The translations under genes and the position numbers were made by a program. Shown here in pieces: positions 47,509 to 56,181 of a stretch of 64,000 nt of DNA. The notes under the pieces are model-generated. The model was not told where the DNA came from. It searched no databases and worked only from the letters and a program-made list of their open reading frames with translations. The stretch is from Clostridia bacterium (GTDB lineage Bacteria; Bacillota; DSM-12270; Thermacetogeniales; Thermacetogeniaceae), in contig CADDZD010000005.1 of NCBI GenBank assembly GCA_902812385.1, positions 1 through 64,000 on the forward strand. The letters are read 5' to 3'. How positions within the stretch are numbered: position 1 is the stretch's first letter; each line of letters begins with the position of its first letter.

Positions 47509-48807
47509 TTAACTCCTTTCACTGCCGGTAAGCTTTCCTTCCGACATGACAATTTTCCCCGCCACAATGGTCAGGACCGGCCACCCCAGCAGCTCCCAAC
47601 CGTTGAAGGGCGAGTTTTTTCCCTTTGAGACAAAGCTCTCTACCCGAACAGGCTGTTTCAACTGCGGGTTGATCACAGTAAGATTCGCTGCATTTCCCAC
47701 CTTTACCGAGCGCTCCGGTAACCCCAAAATTTTTGCCGGGTTGCAGGCCATTTTTTGTGCCAACTGCACCGGCGTCAGAATCCCCTTCGCCACCAGCCGG
47801 TCCCACATGAGAGAAACCGCTGTTTCCAATCCGGATATCCCGAAAGGAGCGTAGTTATACTCAACATCCTTTTCTTCCAGCGTATGAGGGGCGTGATCGG
47901 TGGCAATCACGTCAATCGTCCCATCCCGAAGTCCGGCACAGAGGGCCTCCACATCCTCTGGTGTGCGCAGGGGTGGATTTACCTTTGTGTTTGTATCGAA
48001 GGTCATAACCGCTTCATCGGTCAGGCAAAGGTGATGCGGGGTCACTTCTGCCGTCACCCTGACCCCTCGCTGTTTGGCCTCTCTGATCAGCCGCACCGAA
48101 CCGGCGCTGCTCACGTGGGCGATATGCAGCCGGGCTCCTGTCATCTCGGCCAGTATAATGTCCCTGGCTACGTGAATTTCTTCTGCCGCTCTGGGTATTC
48201 CCCGCAGTCCAAGGAGGGTTGATATATAGCCCTCATGCATGATACCGCCGGCGCTCAAGTGAGTATCCTCACAGTGGCTGATGATCAAAAGGTTAAACAT
48301 GGTGCTGTATTCCATCACACGCCTTAAGACCTCGCTGTTCATCACCGGGTTGCCGTCATCCGAAAGGGCTACAATACCTGCCTCCACCAGATCGCCTATT
48401 TCAGCAAGCTCCAGCCCCTTCCGCTCCTTGGTGGCACAGCCCACCGGGTAGACCGGAACAGGCGCAGCTTCCGCCTGCCCTTTGACAAGCTCGATGACAG
48501 CCCTGCTGTCAGCCGGCGGCTTCGTGTTTCCCATGGCGACCACTGCGGTAAATCCACCCCGGGCTGCCGCCCTTGTTCCTGTAAGAATCGTCTCTTTCAT
48601 TTCTTCTCCGGGCTCCCGGAGGTGGCAGTGCATGTCGATGAAGCCGGGGCATATGTAACACCCCTCCACCGGGATCGTTTGGGCGTCCGGAGCCTTGAGG
48701 CCGGGCTGGATCGCCGCAATTCTCCCCTCTTCCAGGAGAACATCCGCTTTTTTGATACTATTGCGGTCCGGATCAACAACCAGGCCACCTTTAAGCAGTA
48801 AGCACAT
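47509..48807 (-). CDS. pyrC: Dihydroorotase
   Basis: Dihydroorotase closes the carbamoyl-aspartate ring. The metal-binding [12 protein letters not shown] is near residue 58, with later His ligands in [10 protein letters not shown] and IAHVSSAGS and the catalytic Asp in IATDHAPHT. At 432 residues it is the class I type usual in Gram-positives. Its ATG overlaps the pyrB end by 17 nt, with a GGGGGGAAGAGG RBS inside pyrB. Confidence 0.97.
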   Translation of the reverse strand: MCLLLKGGLVVDPDRNSIKKADVLLEEGRIAAIQPGLKAPDAQTIPVEGCYICPGFIDMHCHLREPGEEMKETILTGTRAAARGGFTAVVAMGNTKPPADSRAVIELVKGQAEAAPVPVYPVGCATKERKGLELAEIGDLVEAGIVALSDDGNPVMNSEVLRRVMEYSTMFNLLIISHCEDTHLSAGGIMHEGYISTLLGLRGIPRAAEEIHVARDIILAEMTGARLHIAHVSSAGSVRLIREAKQRGVRVTAEVTPHHLCLTDEAVMTFDTNTKVNPPLRTPEDVEALCAGLRDGTIDVIATDHAPHTLEEKDVEYNYAPFGISGLETAVSLMWDRLVAKGILTPVQLAQKMACNPAKILGLPERSVKVGNAANLTVINPQLKQPVRVESFVSKGKNSPFNGWELLGWPVLTIVAGKIVMSEGKLTGSERS

Positions 48808-49732
48808 CCTCTTCCCCCCTCCCCATCAGGAGATAAAGCAGGGCCATGCGCACCGCCACACCGTTCTTCACCTGTTCGTTGATGACGGCATGCGGCCCAT
48901 CCTGTACCTCCGGGCTGATCTCGATGCCGCGATTAACCGGACCGGGGTGAAGCACCAGCACGTCAGGCTTCGCACAGCGCAGTTTTTCTTCATCCAGACC
49001 ATATAGCCGGGTGTATTCCCTGATGCTGGGGAACAGGCCCTTCTGCTGGCGTTCCAGTTGAATTCGCAGGACGTTGATCACGTCCACGTCTTTCAGGCCA
49101 TCTTCCCACCGGTAAAAGACCCTGGCCCCCATTTTGTGAATATCGGGAGGCATTAATGTCGGAGGGCCGATTACCCTCACCTCGGCTCCCATTTTCGTAA
49201 GCCCCCAGATATTGGACCGCGCCACCCTGCTGTGGGCAATATCGCCGAGAATGGCCACCTTGAGTCCGCTAAGGCGCCCTTTCTTCTCCCGGATCGTAAA
49301 CATGTCCAGCAGGGCCTGGGTGGGGTGCTCGTGAGCGCCGTCACCCGCATTGATGACCCGGGCCTTGACGTAACGAGAAAGCAGGTGAGGAGCACCCGCT
49401 GCGGCATGCCTGATGATAATGACATCGATACCCATCATTTCAATGGTTTTGGCAGTATCCCTCAGACTTTCTCCTTTCTGGACACTGCTCGTGGCTACAG
49501 CAATGCTTGCCGTATCCGCACCCAGATACTTGGCAGCGAGCTCAAAGGAAGTGCGCGTGCGTGTGCTGGGTTCGTAAAACAGGGTCACCACAGAATGCCC
49601 GCGCAGTGTCGGGACTTTCTTAAGCTCCCGTCCCAGGATCTCCTTCATCGGCTCAGCAGTATCCAGGATCAACTCTATTTCCTCAGCACTTAAATCCTGC
49701 AGCCCCAGGATATCCTTGCGCTTAAAATCCAT
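48791..49732 (-). CDS. pyrB: Aspartate carbamoyltransferase catalytic subunit
   Basis: PyrB makes carbamoyl-aspartate, the committed step of pyrimidine synthesis. The carbamoyl-phosphate site is [13 protein letters not shown] near residue 53 and the HPTQALLD motif is near residue 136. The 313-residue length is normal. No pyrI gene is present, so feedback control is expected at the RNA level through PyrR. It follows the second PyrR-type attenuator. Confidence 0.97.
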   Translation of the reverse strand: MDFKRKDILGLQDLSAEEIELILDTAEPMKEILGRELKKVPTLRGHSVVTLFYEPSTRTRTSFELAAKYLGADTASIAVATSSVQKGESLRDTAKTIEMMGIDVIIIRHAAAGAPHLLSRYVKARVINAGDGAHEHPTQALLDMFTIREKKGRLSGLKVAILGDIAHSRVARSNIWGLTKMGAEVRVIGPPTLMPPDIHKMGARVFYRWEDGLKDVDVINVLRIQLERQQKGLFPSIREYTRLYGLDEEKLRCAKPDVLVLHPGPVNRGIEISPEVQDGPHAVINEQVKNGVAVRMALLYLLMGRGEEDVLTA

Positions 49733-49754
49733 AAACCTCTACCCTCCTCGCATC

Positions 49755-49798
49755 AAAAAACCTCTTTGCCGGCCATTGCGGAGGCCAACAAAGAGGTT
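49755..49798 (-). terminator. Attenuator terminator before pyrB
   Basis: On the minus strand AACCTCTTTG and CAAAGAGGTT form a 10-bp outer stem enclosing GGCC-rich pairs, followed by TTTTTTG. It sits directly downstream of a PyrR-binding sequence and is the terminator of the pyrR-pyrB intergenic attenuator. Confidence 0.85.
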
Positions 49799-49803
49799 GC
49801 TTT

Positions 49804-49845
49804 CCTTACATTCCCCTTGCCAGCCTCTCAGGACCAGTTTAAAGG
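49804..49845 (-). promoter_or_regulatory. PyrR-binding loop, pyrR-pyrB leader
   Basis: The minus strand carries TTTAAACTGGTCCTGAGAGG followed by CTGGCAAGG, which matches the PyrR-binding loop consensus (GUCCnGAGAGGCUnGnAAGG). UMP-bound PyrR would stabilise it and favour the adjoining terminator. Confidence 0.85.
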
Positions 49846-49856
49846 GTGTTTTTCTG

Positions 49857-50474
<618 letters not shown>

Positions 50475-50497
50475 TTATTCAAAACATGGATTTTTGC

Positions 50498-50530
50498 TTC
50501 CTTTTCAGCCTCTCGGGACTGATCCTTAAA
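50498..50530 (-). promoter_or_regulatory. PyrR-binding loop upstream of pyrR
   Basis: The minus strand reads AGGATCAGTCCCGAGAGG then CTGAAAAGG, matching the PyrR-binding loop consensus. It lies about 20 nt after the predicted transcription start of the pyr operon. Confidence 0.85.
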
Positions 50531-50545
50531 GGAACCTCTTTATTT

Positions 50546-50573
50546 AGTATAACACCCCGACAACCGCTGTCAA
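50546..50573 (-). promoter_or_regulatory. Sigma-A promoter of the pyr operon
   Basis: A consensus TTGACA (50568-50573) is spaced 16 bp from TATACT (50546-50551) on the minus strand, directly upstream of the first PyrR site. It overlaps the 3' end region of rluD's neighbourhood by a few bases only. Confidence 0.8.
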
Positions 50574-50580
50574 TAAAAAT

Positions 50581-51525
50581 TTAGTTGCTCCGGAGGCTCC
50601 TGAGATAATCCAGCGCCTGCGAAAAGGTAGGCGGCGGCGGGGCCTCAAAATTAAGCAGTTCTCCGGTACGGGGGTGGGTGAAGGTTATCCGGTAGGCATG
50701 CAGGGCCTGTCCCGGCAGGTTCAAGGGATTGCGGCGCGGCCCATAGACAGGGTCTCCGGCAACGGGATACCCGGCATAGGCCAGGTGCACGCGGATCTGG
50801 TGGGTTCGTCCTGTTTCCAACTCCACATCAAGGAGGGTGTAACCCGGAAACCTCTCCTTCACCCGGTAATGGGTGCGCGCCTCACGCCCGTACGGATCAT
50901 CTTTAGGTAGAACGGCGATTCTTTTTCGATTTAGAGGATCCCTTCCGAGAGGAGCGTCGATAAGGCCCTTTTCTTCTCGCACCTCCCCGTGAACCAGTGC
51001 CAGGTACTTTCTCTTGATCTTCCGGGCCTTGAGTTGGGCGGCCAATTCCTGGTGAGCCAGGTCGCTCTTACTTATAAGCATCAGCCCGGAAGTATCCTTG
51101 TCCAACCGGTGAACGATCCCCGGACGCAGGTACCCACCTATCCCAGATAAATCGGGGCAGTGGTTGAGAAGGGCGTTTACAAGGGTGCCGCTCCAGTGTC
51201 CGGCGGCAGGGTGAACGACCAAACCGGCAGGTTTGTTGATCACCAGCAGGTCATCGTCTTCGTAAAGGATATCCAGGGGAATAGGCTCCGGAGAAAGGGT
51301 GATTTGTTCGGGAGGTGGAACGATCATCTCAACTTCGTCGTTTAAACGCACTCGAAAACTGGAACGTCCCCTCTTTGAGTTTACCAGTACATTCCCTTTT
51401 TCAATCAGGCGCTGCACCTGGCTGCGGCTCAAGGACGGGACGCAATGGGTAAGAAATTGATCGAGACGTTTTCCGGCCGCATCCCGGTCAACTTTAAAGC
51501 GGTATATTTCCGCCAAATGCATCAC
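50581..51525 (-). CDS. RluA/RluD-family pseudouridine synthase
   Basis: The 314-residue protein has an N-terminal S4 RNA-binding domain (about residues 15-75) and a pseudouridine synthase domain with the catalytic Asp in HRLDKDTSGLMLISKS near residue 140. RTHQIRVHLAYAGYPVAGD follows near residue 230. It is closest in layout to RluD, which modifies 23S rRNA helix 69; the exact target is inferred. It overlaps the lspA stop, as in the common lspA-rluD pair, and precedes the pyr operon promoter. Confidence 0.93.
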   Translation of the reverse strand: MMHLAEIYRFKVDRDAAGKRLDQFLTHCVPSLSRSQVQRLIEKGNVLVNSKRGRSSFRVRLNDEVEMIVPPPEQITLSPEPIPLDILYEDDDLLVINKPAGLVVHPAAGHWSGTLVNALLNHCPDLSGIGGYLRPGIVHRLDKDTSGLMLISKSDLAHQELAAQLKARKIKRKYLALVHGEVREEKGLIDAPLGRDPLNRKRIAVLPKDDPYGREARTHYRVKERFPGYTLLDVELETGRTHQIRVHLAYAGYPVAGDPVYGPRRNPLNLPGQALHAYRITFTHPRTGELLNFEAPPPPTFSQALDYLRSLRSN

Positions 51526-51977
51526 CTACCCCTAACTGCACCTCGCCTGGGGCTGATTAATATTACAAAAAGGAGAAATATCCCGATAAAAATGAATATA
51601 TCCGCAAAGTTAAATACAGGCCAGATGTGAAAATCAAGAAAATCTGTTACATATCCGGTGCGGACCCTGTCAATTAAATTTCCCAGAACACCGCCTGTTA
51701 AAATTCCAAGGCTCAAGGTCAGCTTGACATCCCTTTTTGGTAAATACAAAAGTGCAGCAACAACCCCGATAACCAGAAGAAGCCCTATGGCTATGAACAG
51801 AGGAGTTTGGTGCGCCAGAATCCTGAATGCCCCGCCCGGGTTTTCGGCGTAAGTAATACTGAATATATACGGTACAACAGTGATAGACTCGCCCAGCTTC
51901 ATGTGTGAGATGACGTAAAGTTTTGTCAATTGGTCAATGGCCAGAACCGCAAGGCAGATCATAATAAACAAAGCCAT
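51522..51977 (-). CDS. lspA: Lipoprotein signal peptidase
   Basis: LspA cleaves the signal peptide of lipidated prolipoproteins in the membrane. The 151-residue protein has four hydrophobic helices. Its two catalytic aspartates lie in TDFLDFHIWP and in FNFADIFIF near residues 115-135, and NLIDRVRTGYV precedes them. Its ATG overlaps the glycosyltransferase stop (TAATG), and its stop overlaps the rluD start. Confidence 0.97.
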   Translation of the reverse strand: MALFIMICLAVLAIDQLTKLYVISHMKLGESITVVPYIFSITYAENPGGAFRILAHQTPLFIAIGLLLVIGVVAALLYLPKRDVKLTLSLGILTGGVLGNLIDRVRTGYVTDFLDFHIWPVFNFADIFIFIGIFLLFVILISPRRGAVRGR

Positions 51978-53155
51978 TAAATCTCTTCCTCGGCTAAATT
52001 GTCGATAACATCTCGAGCACCGGTGATCAGGGCATTGTACACCTTTTCAAGGCGGACTGCCATTTTATCCGCGGAAAGCCGTTCTGCTCTCCTTTGACCT
52101 GCCACTCCCATCCTTTGGCGCAGGTCCGAATCCTCGAGAAGGGAAAGAATCAGCTCCGCAAACTTCTCTTTACCCTCTCTGCAAAGATATCCGGTAACAC
52201 CGTCCTTAACCATTGCCAGAGAGCCGTAGGCGGCTTGAGCCACCACAGGCAGTCCCGCGGCCATCGCCTCTGCCAGGACGAGCCCCTGGGTTTCTGTTAC
52301 CGACGGAAAAACAAATATGTCCGCGCTCTTATAGGCTCCTGCTACCACTTCAGGTTCCAAGAGGCCGGTAAAGATCACCTTGCCAGAAATACCCATCTCC
52401 CGGGTTCTCTCTTGCAGCTTCTTCATTTCGGGTCCGTTTCCCACTAAAACAAGGGAAACCCGCCTGTTTTTCCGAAGCACAAGAAAAAAGGCGTCAAGCA
52501 GATAATCAAGGTTCTTCTCCTTCCCGATCCGCCCAACAAAAAGAAGAATCTTATCTTCAGGGGGGATTCCGAAGCTGTTCTTGAGATAATCAGCGCCCCC
52601 GGAACGGAAACGTTCGGGCTCAATCCCCGTCGGGATAGGAACAACGGGCGTCGTTATTCCGTAACCGGTCAGGAGATCTTTAATCACCCTTGTAGGCGTT
52701 ATCACCAGGTCGCACCGGTTACAGAAATCTCTGGCAAAAGCAATCACACCTTTTTTCACAAGGCGGGGAGCTAGTGGGGAATAGTGTACGTATTGATCAT
52801 ATAAAGTATGATAGGTGAACACCAGCGGCAGATCTAATTTGCGCGCAAAAAAAGCTCCCAGGTGGCCGAGCAAAAAAGGTGAGTGAACATGAATGACATC
52901 AAGATCCCACTCGAATACATACCTTTTGGCCGGCCAGGGAATAGGCAGCCCAATGTAGAAATCTGGATAAAAGGGTGTGTGGAACGACGGGAACCGGTAA
53001 ATGTTTACCTCATCCTCCCCATTGTGCGGATAACGGGGAGCAAATATATATACTTCGTGGCCGCGGCGCATCAGTTCACGGGAAAAAGTATCAATAGAGC
53101 GGACCACGCCGCTAATGTAAGGCCTGTAGCTGTCCGTAAAGAAACCGATTTTCAT
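51977..53155 (-). CDS. GT4-family glycosyltransferase
   Basis: The 392-residue protein is a GT-B glycosyltransferase. The N-terminus FFTDSYRPYISGVVRSIDTF and the C-terminal EX7E motif in TETQGLVLAEAMAAGLPV (about residue 285) are typical of family 4. It most resembles enzymes adding glucose or mannose to diacylglycerol for glycolipid and lipoteichoic-acid anchors, but the acceptor cannot be read from sequence. It has no membrane segment. Coupling to lspA suggests an envelope role. Confidence 0.85.
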   Translation of the reverse strand: MKIGFFTDSYRPYISGVVRSIDTFSRELMRRGHEVYIFAPRYPHNGEDEVNIYRFPSFHTPFYPDFYIGLPIPWPAKRYVFEWDLDVIHVHSPFLLGHLGAFFARKLDLPLVFTYHTLYDQYVHYSPLAPRLVKKGVIAFARDFCNRCDLVITPTRVIKDLLTGYGITTPVVPIPTGIEPERFRSGGADYLKNSFGIPPEDKILLFVGRIGKEKNLDYLLDAFFLVLRKNRRVSLVLVGNGPEMKKLQERTREMGISGKVIFTGLLEPEVVAGAYKSADIFVFPSVTETQGLVLAEAMAAGLPVVAQAAYGSLAMVKDGVTGYLCREGKEKFAELILSLLEDSDLRQRMGVAGQRRAERLSADKMAVRLEKVYNALITGARDVIDNLAEEEI

Positions 53156-53167
53156 GACATTCCTAAA

Positions 53168-53851
53168 CTAAAAAGGCTCCTTCCCCGGCGTCCTCTCATC
53201 ATCTTTGCCCCGGTAATCCCGGTAAATGGTTCCATCTGGATCACGATAATAAGGGACAGATTCCACATCTTCCACCAACCCCAAGTCTTCCCCCGCTTCG
53301 GTCGAAGGAAGTCCCAGCTCCCCTTTCACCACATCGGAAGAATTGCCGTAGCGGGCCACCGCCTGCCAGGAGTCTTCACCGTCGAACTCTACTTCCTGCT
53401 CCGTATAGAGGCGGTCTTCAGGAAAGCCGCCAAAGGGAGGCATCACGACGCCCTCCTCAACCGGCCTTCGGTAAAACCTTAACCTTTCTTCCTCCCCCCT
53501 CTGGCATTCCAGACACAGGGCTGCAGACGGAATGGCCTCGAGCCTTTCTTCGGGAATCTCTTTCCCGCACCGCTCGCACCTGCCATAAGTCCCGTAATCA
53601 AGCCTCTCAAGGGCTCTCCTGTTTCTGGCGAGCTGAACCCGGGCCAGATCGCGCAAACCAATGTCTTTGCTCCTCTCAAAGGTTTCCGTTCCAATATCCG
53701 CCGGGTGGTTGTCAAACATGGAGAGTTCCGATGTGGAATCCTGCAGGCTGTTTAACGCTTCGGCATCTTCCATATGTGATAACCTATCCATCAGTTCTCG
53801 TTGTTCCTCTTCCAGCAGTTGTCGAAAATATTGCAGCTTTTCCGGTTCCAA
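53168..53851 (-). CDS. YteA-family TraR/DksA zinc-finger protein
   Basis: The protein has an N-terminal coiled-coil hairpin (EPEKLQYFRQLLEEEQRELM), a DksA-type zinc finger CERCGKEIP..CLEC near residues 95-120, and an acidic C-terminal tail of about 100 residues. This layout fits the YteA family found in spore-formers; its role is not well defined. The frame runs upstream to 54001 but overlaps the preceding gene. The TTG at 53851, 8 nt after GGAGG, gives MEPEKLQYF and about 227 residues. It follows the DUF5665 gene. Confidence 0.88.
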   Translation of the reverse strand: MEPEKLQYFRQLLEEEQRELMDRLSHMEDAEALNSLQDSTSELSMFDNHPADIGTETFERSKDIGLRDLARVQLARNRRALERLDYGTYGRCERCGKEIPEERLEAIPSAALCLECQRGEEERLRFYRRPVEEGVVMPPFGGFPEDRLYTEQEVEFDGEDSWQAVARYGNSSDVVKGELGLPSTEAGEDLGLVEDVESVPYYRDPDGTIYRDYRGKDDERTPGKEPF

Positions 53852-53879
53852 ACAGCCACCCTCCATTGCGCATAAAAGC

Positions 53880-54188
53880 TTAAGAAACCCCGGTATGCAA
53901 TTGTACCTGTACCAGGCGGATGATTTGGGCAATAAAATCGCTGATGACGGGTAGATGGAGCACCACCAGGCGCTGTAGAATAAGCAACAGCAGCGCTCCA
54001 AGCAATGAAAACCCTACTGCAATACCCACCCCCCTGGCCAGACCGGAAATAAAATTGATATACAAAAGACGACCGGGTTTGTTGAGCAGTTCCACATACT
54101 CAGCAAGCTTCATCCGCTCAAGATTCAGAGACAGTTGTTCAACCTTATCTTTTAAAGCCGCAATAAGATCCCCTGTTATTTCCTTCAA
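53880..54188 (-). CDS. DUF5665 membrane protein
   Basis: The 102-residue protein has an amphipathic N-terminal half (KDKVEQLSLNLERMKLAEYV) and one or two hydrophobic segments after LLYINFISGLARGVGIAVGF, about residues 48-75. This matches the DUF5665 family, common in Firmicutes and of unknown function. It is probably anchored in the cytoplasmic membrane with a coiled-coil N-terminus inside. It lies upstream of the YteA-like gene and about 55 bp after DUF711. Confidence 0.82.
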   Translation of the reverse strand: MKEITGDLIAALKDKVEQLSLNLERMKLAEYVELLNKPGRLLYINFISGLARGVGIAVGFSLLGALLLLILQRLVVLHLPVISDFIAQIIRLVQVQLHTGVS

Positions 54189-54243
54189 TTGTTACTCCCC
54201 TCATTTAATTCTGCCCAATATTTCAGTTTTCAATTAATCTTAT

Positions 54244-55611
54244 TTAATTGGTCAGGGCCTGGAGAGGAGCAGGAATGCGGCCACCACGCCGGACGAAACG
54301 GGCTGCGCTATACCTGCTAACGGCCATTACCGGTGCCCTTCCAAGCAAGCCCCCAAACTCCACATAGTCACCGGGCACCTTGCCCGGTGCAGGAATAATC
54401 CGGACACCCGTAGTTTTCTTGTTGACCATTCCGATCGCAGCCTCATCCGCAATAATCGCCGCAATGGTCTCTACCGGTGTATCCCCGGGGATCACGATCA
54501 TATCCAACCCCACGGAACAGATGCAGGTCATGGCCTCCAGCTTCTCAATGCTCAAGGCCCCCTCTGCGGCGGCCCTTGCCATGCCCGCATCCTCGCTGAC
54601 AGGTATAAAGGCTCCACTAAGGCCTCCCACGTAGGAGGATGCCATCGCCCCGCCCTTTTTAACAGCGTCGTTTAGAATGGCCAGAGCAGCCGTCCTGCCG
54701 GGGGCGCCACAGCGCTCCAGGCCCATTGCCTCAAGAATGTCGGCCACGCTGTCCCCTATTGCCGGAGTAGGGGCAAGGGAGAGATCAACCACGCCAAAGG
54801 GAACGTTCAACCTTGCTGAAGCGGCACGCCCGATCAGTTCACCCATACGGGTGATCTTAAAAGCGGTCTGTTTGATCAAGGTGGCCAGGGTTCCCAAATC
54901 GGCATCAGGGTGATTGCGCACCACGCTTAAGATTACTCCTGGCCCGCTCACCCCTACGTTCAAAGCGCATTCCGGCTCTCCAACCCCGTGAAATGCCCCT
55001 GCCATGAAGGGGTTATCCTCAGGGGCATTGCAGAAAACCACCAGCTTGGCGCAACCGAGACCGTCCCTCTCGGCGGAAAGCTCCGCCGTCTCCCTGATAA
55101 CCTCACCCATCATCATAACAGCTTCCATATTAATTCCGGCCTTGGTGGTGCCGACATTCACGGCGGCGCAGACACGCTCCGTCTGGCTTAAGGCACGAGG
55201 TATCGATTTAATCAGTTTGAGATCCCCTGCTGTGAACCCCTTATGCACCAGGGCAGCATACCCGCCGATAAAATTGACGCCGATTTCCTGAGCGGCTTCT
55301 TCCAACACCTCGGCCAGACCGTAATAATCCTCCTCATCACAGCTTTCTGCTACCAGGGAAACAGGCGTTACCGCCACCCTTTTGTTAATGATCGGGATGC
55401 CATAGGTGCGCTCCAGTTCTTCTCCGACCTCAACAAGGTTACCGGCGGTGCGCACAATCTTCTCATAAATCTTTTTTCCTACAGTTTTTATATTTGAATC
55501 CGCACAGTCCCTCAGGCTGATACCTAAGGTGATTGTCCTGATATCCAGGTTTTCTAATTCCACCATTCGGACCGTTTCGAGAATCTCTTCGGGTGCATAA
55601 GGAAGAGGCAT
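54244..55611 (-). CDS. DUF711 (UPF0210/PFL) protein
   Basis: This is a 455-residue UPF0210/DUF711 protein. Conserved segments include [27 protein letters not shown] (split across residues 6-32), [51 protein letters not shown] and [17 protein letters not shown]-like text near residue 390. The function is unknown. Frames extend to 55686, but the ATG at 55611 has GAAAGGA 8 nt upstream and gives the normal length. It follows an ACT-domain gene, the conserved UPF0237-UPF0210 pair. Confidence 0.9.
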   Translation of the reverse strand: MPLPYAPEEILETVRMVELENLDIRTITLGISLRDCADSNIKTVGKKIYEKIVRTAGNLVEVGEELERTYGIPIINKRVAVTPVSLVAESCDEEDYYGLAEVLEEAAQEIGVNFIGGYAALVHKGFTAGDLKLIKSIPRALSQTERVCAAVNVGTTKAGINMEAVMMMGEVIRETAELSAERDGLGCAKLVVFCNAPEDNPFMAGAFHGVGEPECALNVGVSGPGVILSVVRNHPDADLGTLATLIKQTAFKITRMGELIGRAASARLNVPFGVVDLSLAPTPAIGDSVADILEAMGLERCGAPGRTAALAILNDAVKKGGAMASSYVGGLSGAFIPVSEDAGMARAAAEGALSIEKLEAMTCICSVGLDMIVIPGDTPVETIAAIIADEAAIGMVNKKTTGVRIIPAPGKVPGDYVEFGGLLGRAPVMAVSRYSAARFVRRGGRIPAPLQALTN

Positions 55612-55698
55612 GATCCACATCCTTTCTCCGTACCCCAAGGCGAAACCATACAGAGCGCCGGGCGTTTTTACTGTTATCAGAAACAATTTACATTCAGG

Positions 55699-56157
55699 CT
55701 AGACCCGGTGCATATACCGGAAGATGTCTTCATGCTGCAGGGTGATGTTTAATTCCATTTCCTCACCTTTATCCTCCAGCATCTTGCGCAGTGTGGCAAA
55801 ATCGACCCTGCACTGAGACAGGTCAACGATCATGATCATCGAGAAGAAGTCCTGTAAAACAGTCTGGCTGATGTCCAGAATGTTGACGTTTACACCGGCC
55901 AGGACACCGGCCACAGCTGCGATAATACCAACCCTGTCATAACCAAGGACGGTGACTATCGCCCGCTTAACCTCCTTCTCTTTTCCGGCCTCCCGAACAG
56001 GCGCTGAATCCTGTTCTCTCAAAAATCCCAGTTTAATTCCCTTTTCTCTCGCCCAGTCCCTTGCGGCCTGTGTCAAAATTGTCCCCACCGGAAAAACAAT
56101 CTCTTTCCTGTCGGCGGCCATTTTTTCGAGTTTTGCTTTTGTTATGACTTCCCGCAT
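55699..56157 (-). CDS. ACT-domain protein with N-terminal extension
   Basis: Residues about 65-150 form a UPF0237-type ACT domain (AIVTVLGYDRVGIIAAVAGVL and QTVLQDFFSMIMIVDLSQ), as found next to DUF711 genes and presumed to bind a small ligand. Stand-alone members are about 90 residues. This one has about 60 more at the N-terminus (KEIVFPVGTILTQAARDWAR), a segment seen in some clostridial versions and suggestive of a small fused module. A GGCGGAGG RBS lies 11 nt before the ATG at 56157; a GTG at 56169 is the alternative. It lies 12 bp after ileS. Confidence 0.85.
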   Translation of the reverse strand: MREVITKAKLEKMAADRKEIVFPVGTILTQAARDWAREKGIKLGFLREQDSAPVREAGKEKEVKRAIVTVLGYDRVGIIAAVAGVLAGVNVNILDISQTVLQDFFSMIMIVDLSQCRVDFATLRKMLEDKGEEMELNITLQHEDIFRYMHRV

Positions 56158-56181
56158 ATTTACTTTCACCTCCGCCGCAAG

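Noticed and set aside
47505-47567. Upstream extension of carA
   Set aside because: The extra 21 codons overlap pyrC and the ATG at 47504 has a well-spaced RBS and the canonical N-terminus.
53852-54001. Cys/Trp-rich N-terminal extension of the YteA-like protein
   Set aside because: It overlaps the DUF5665 gene on the same strand and has no match to the family; a strong RBS supports the TTG at 53851.
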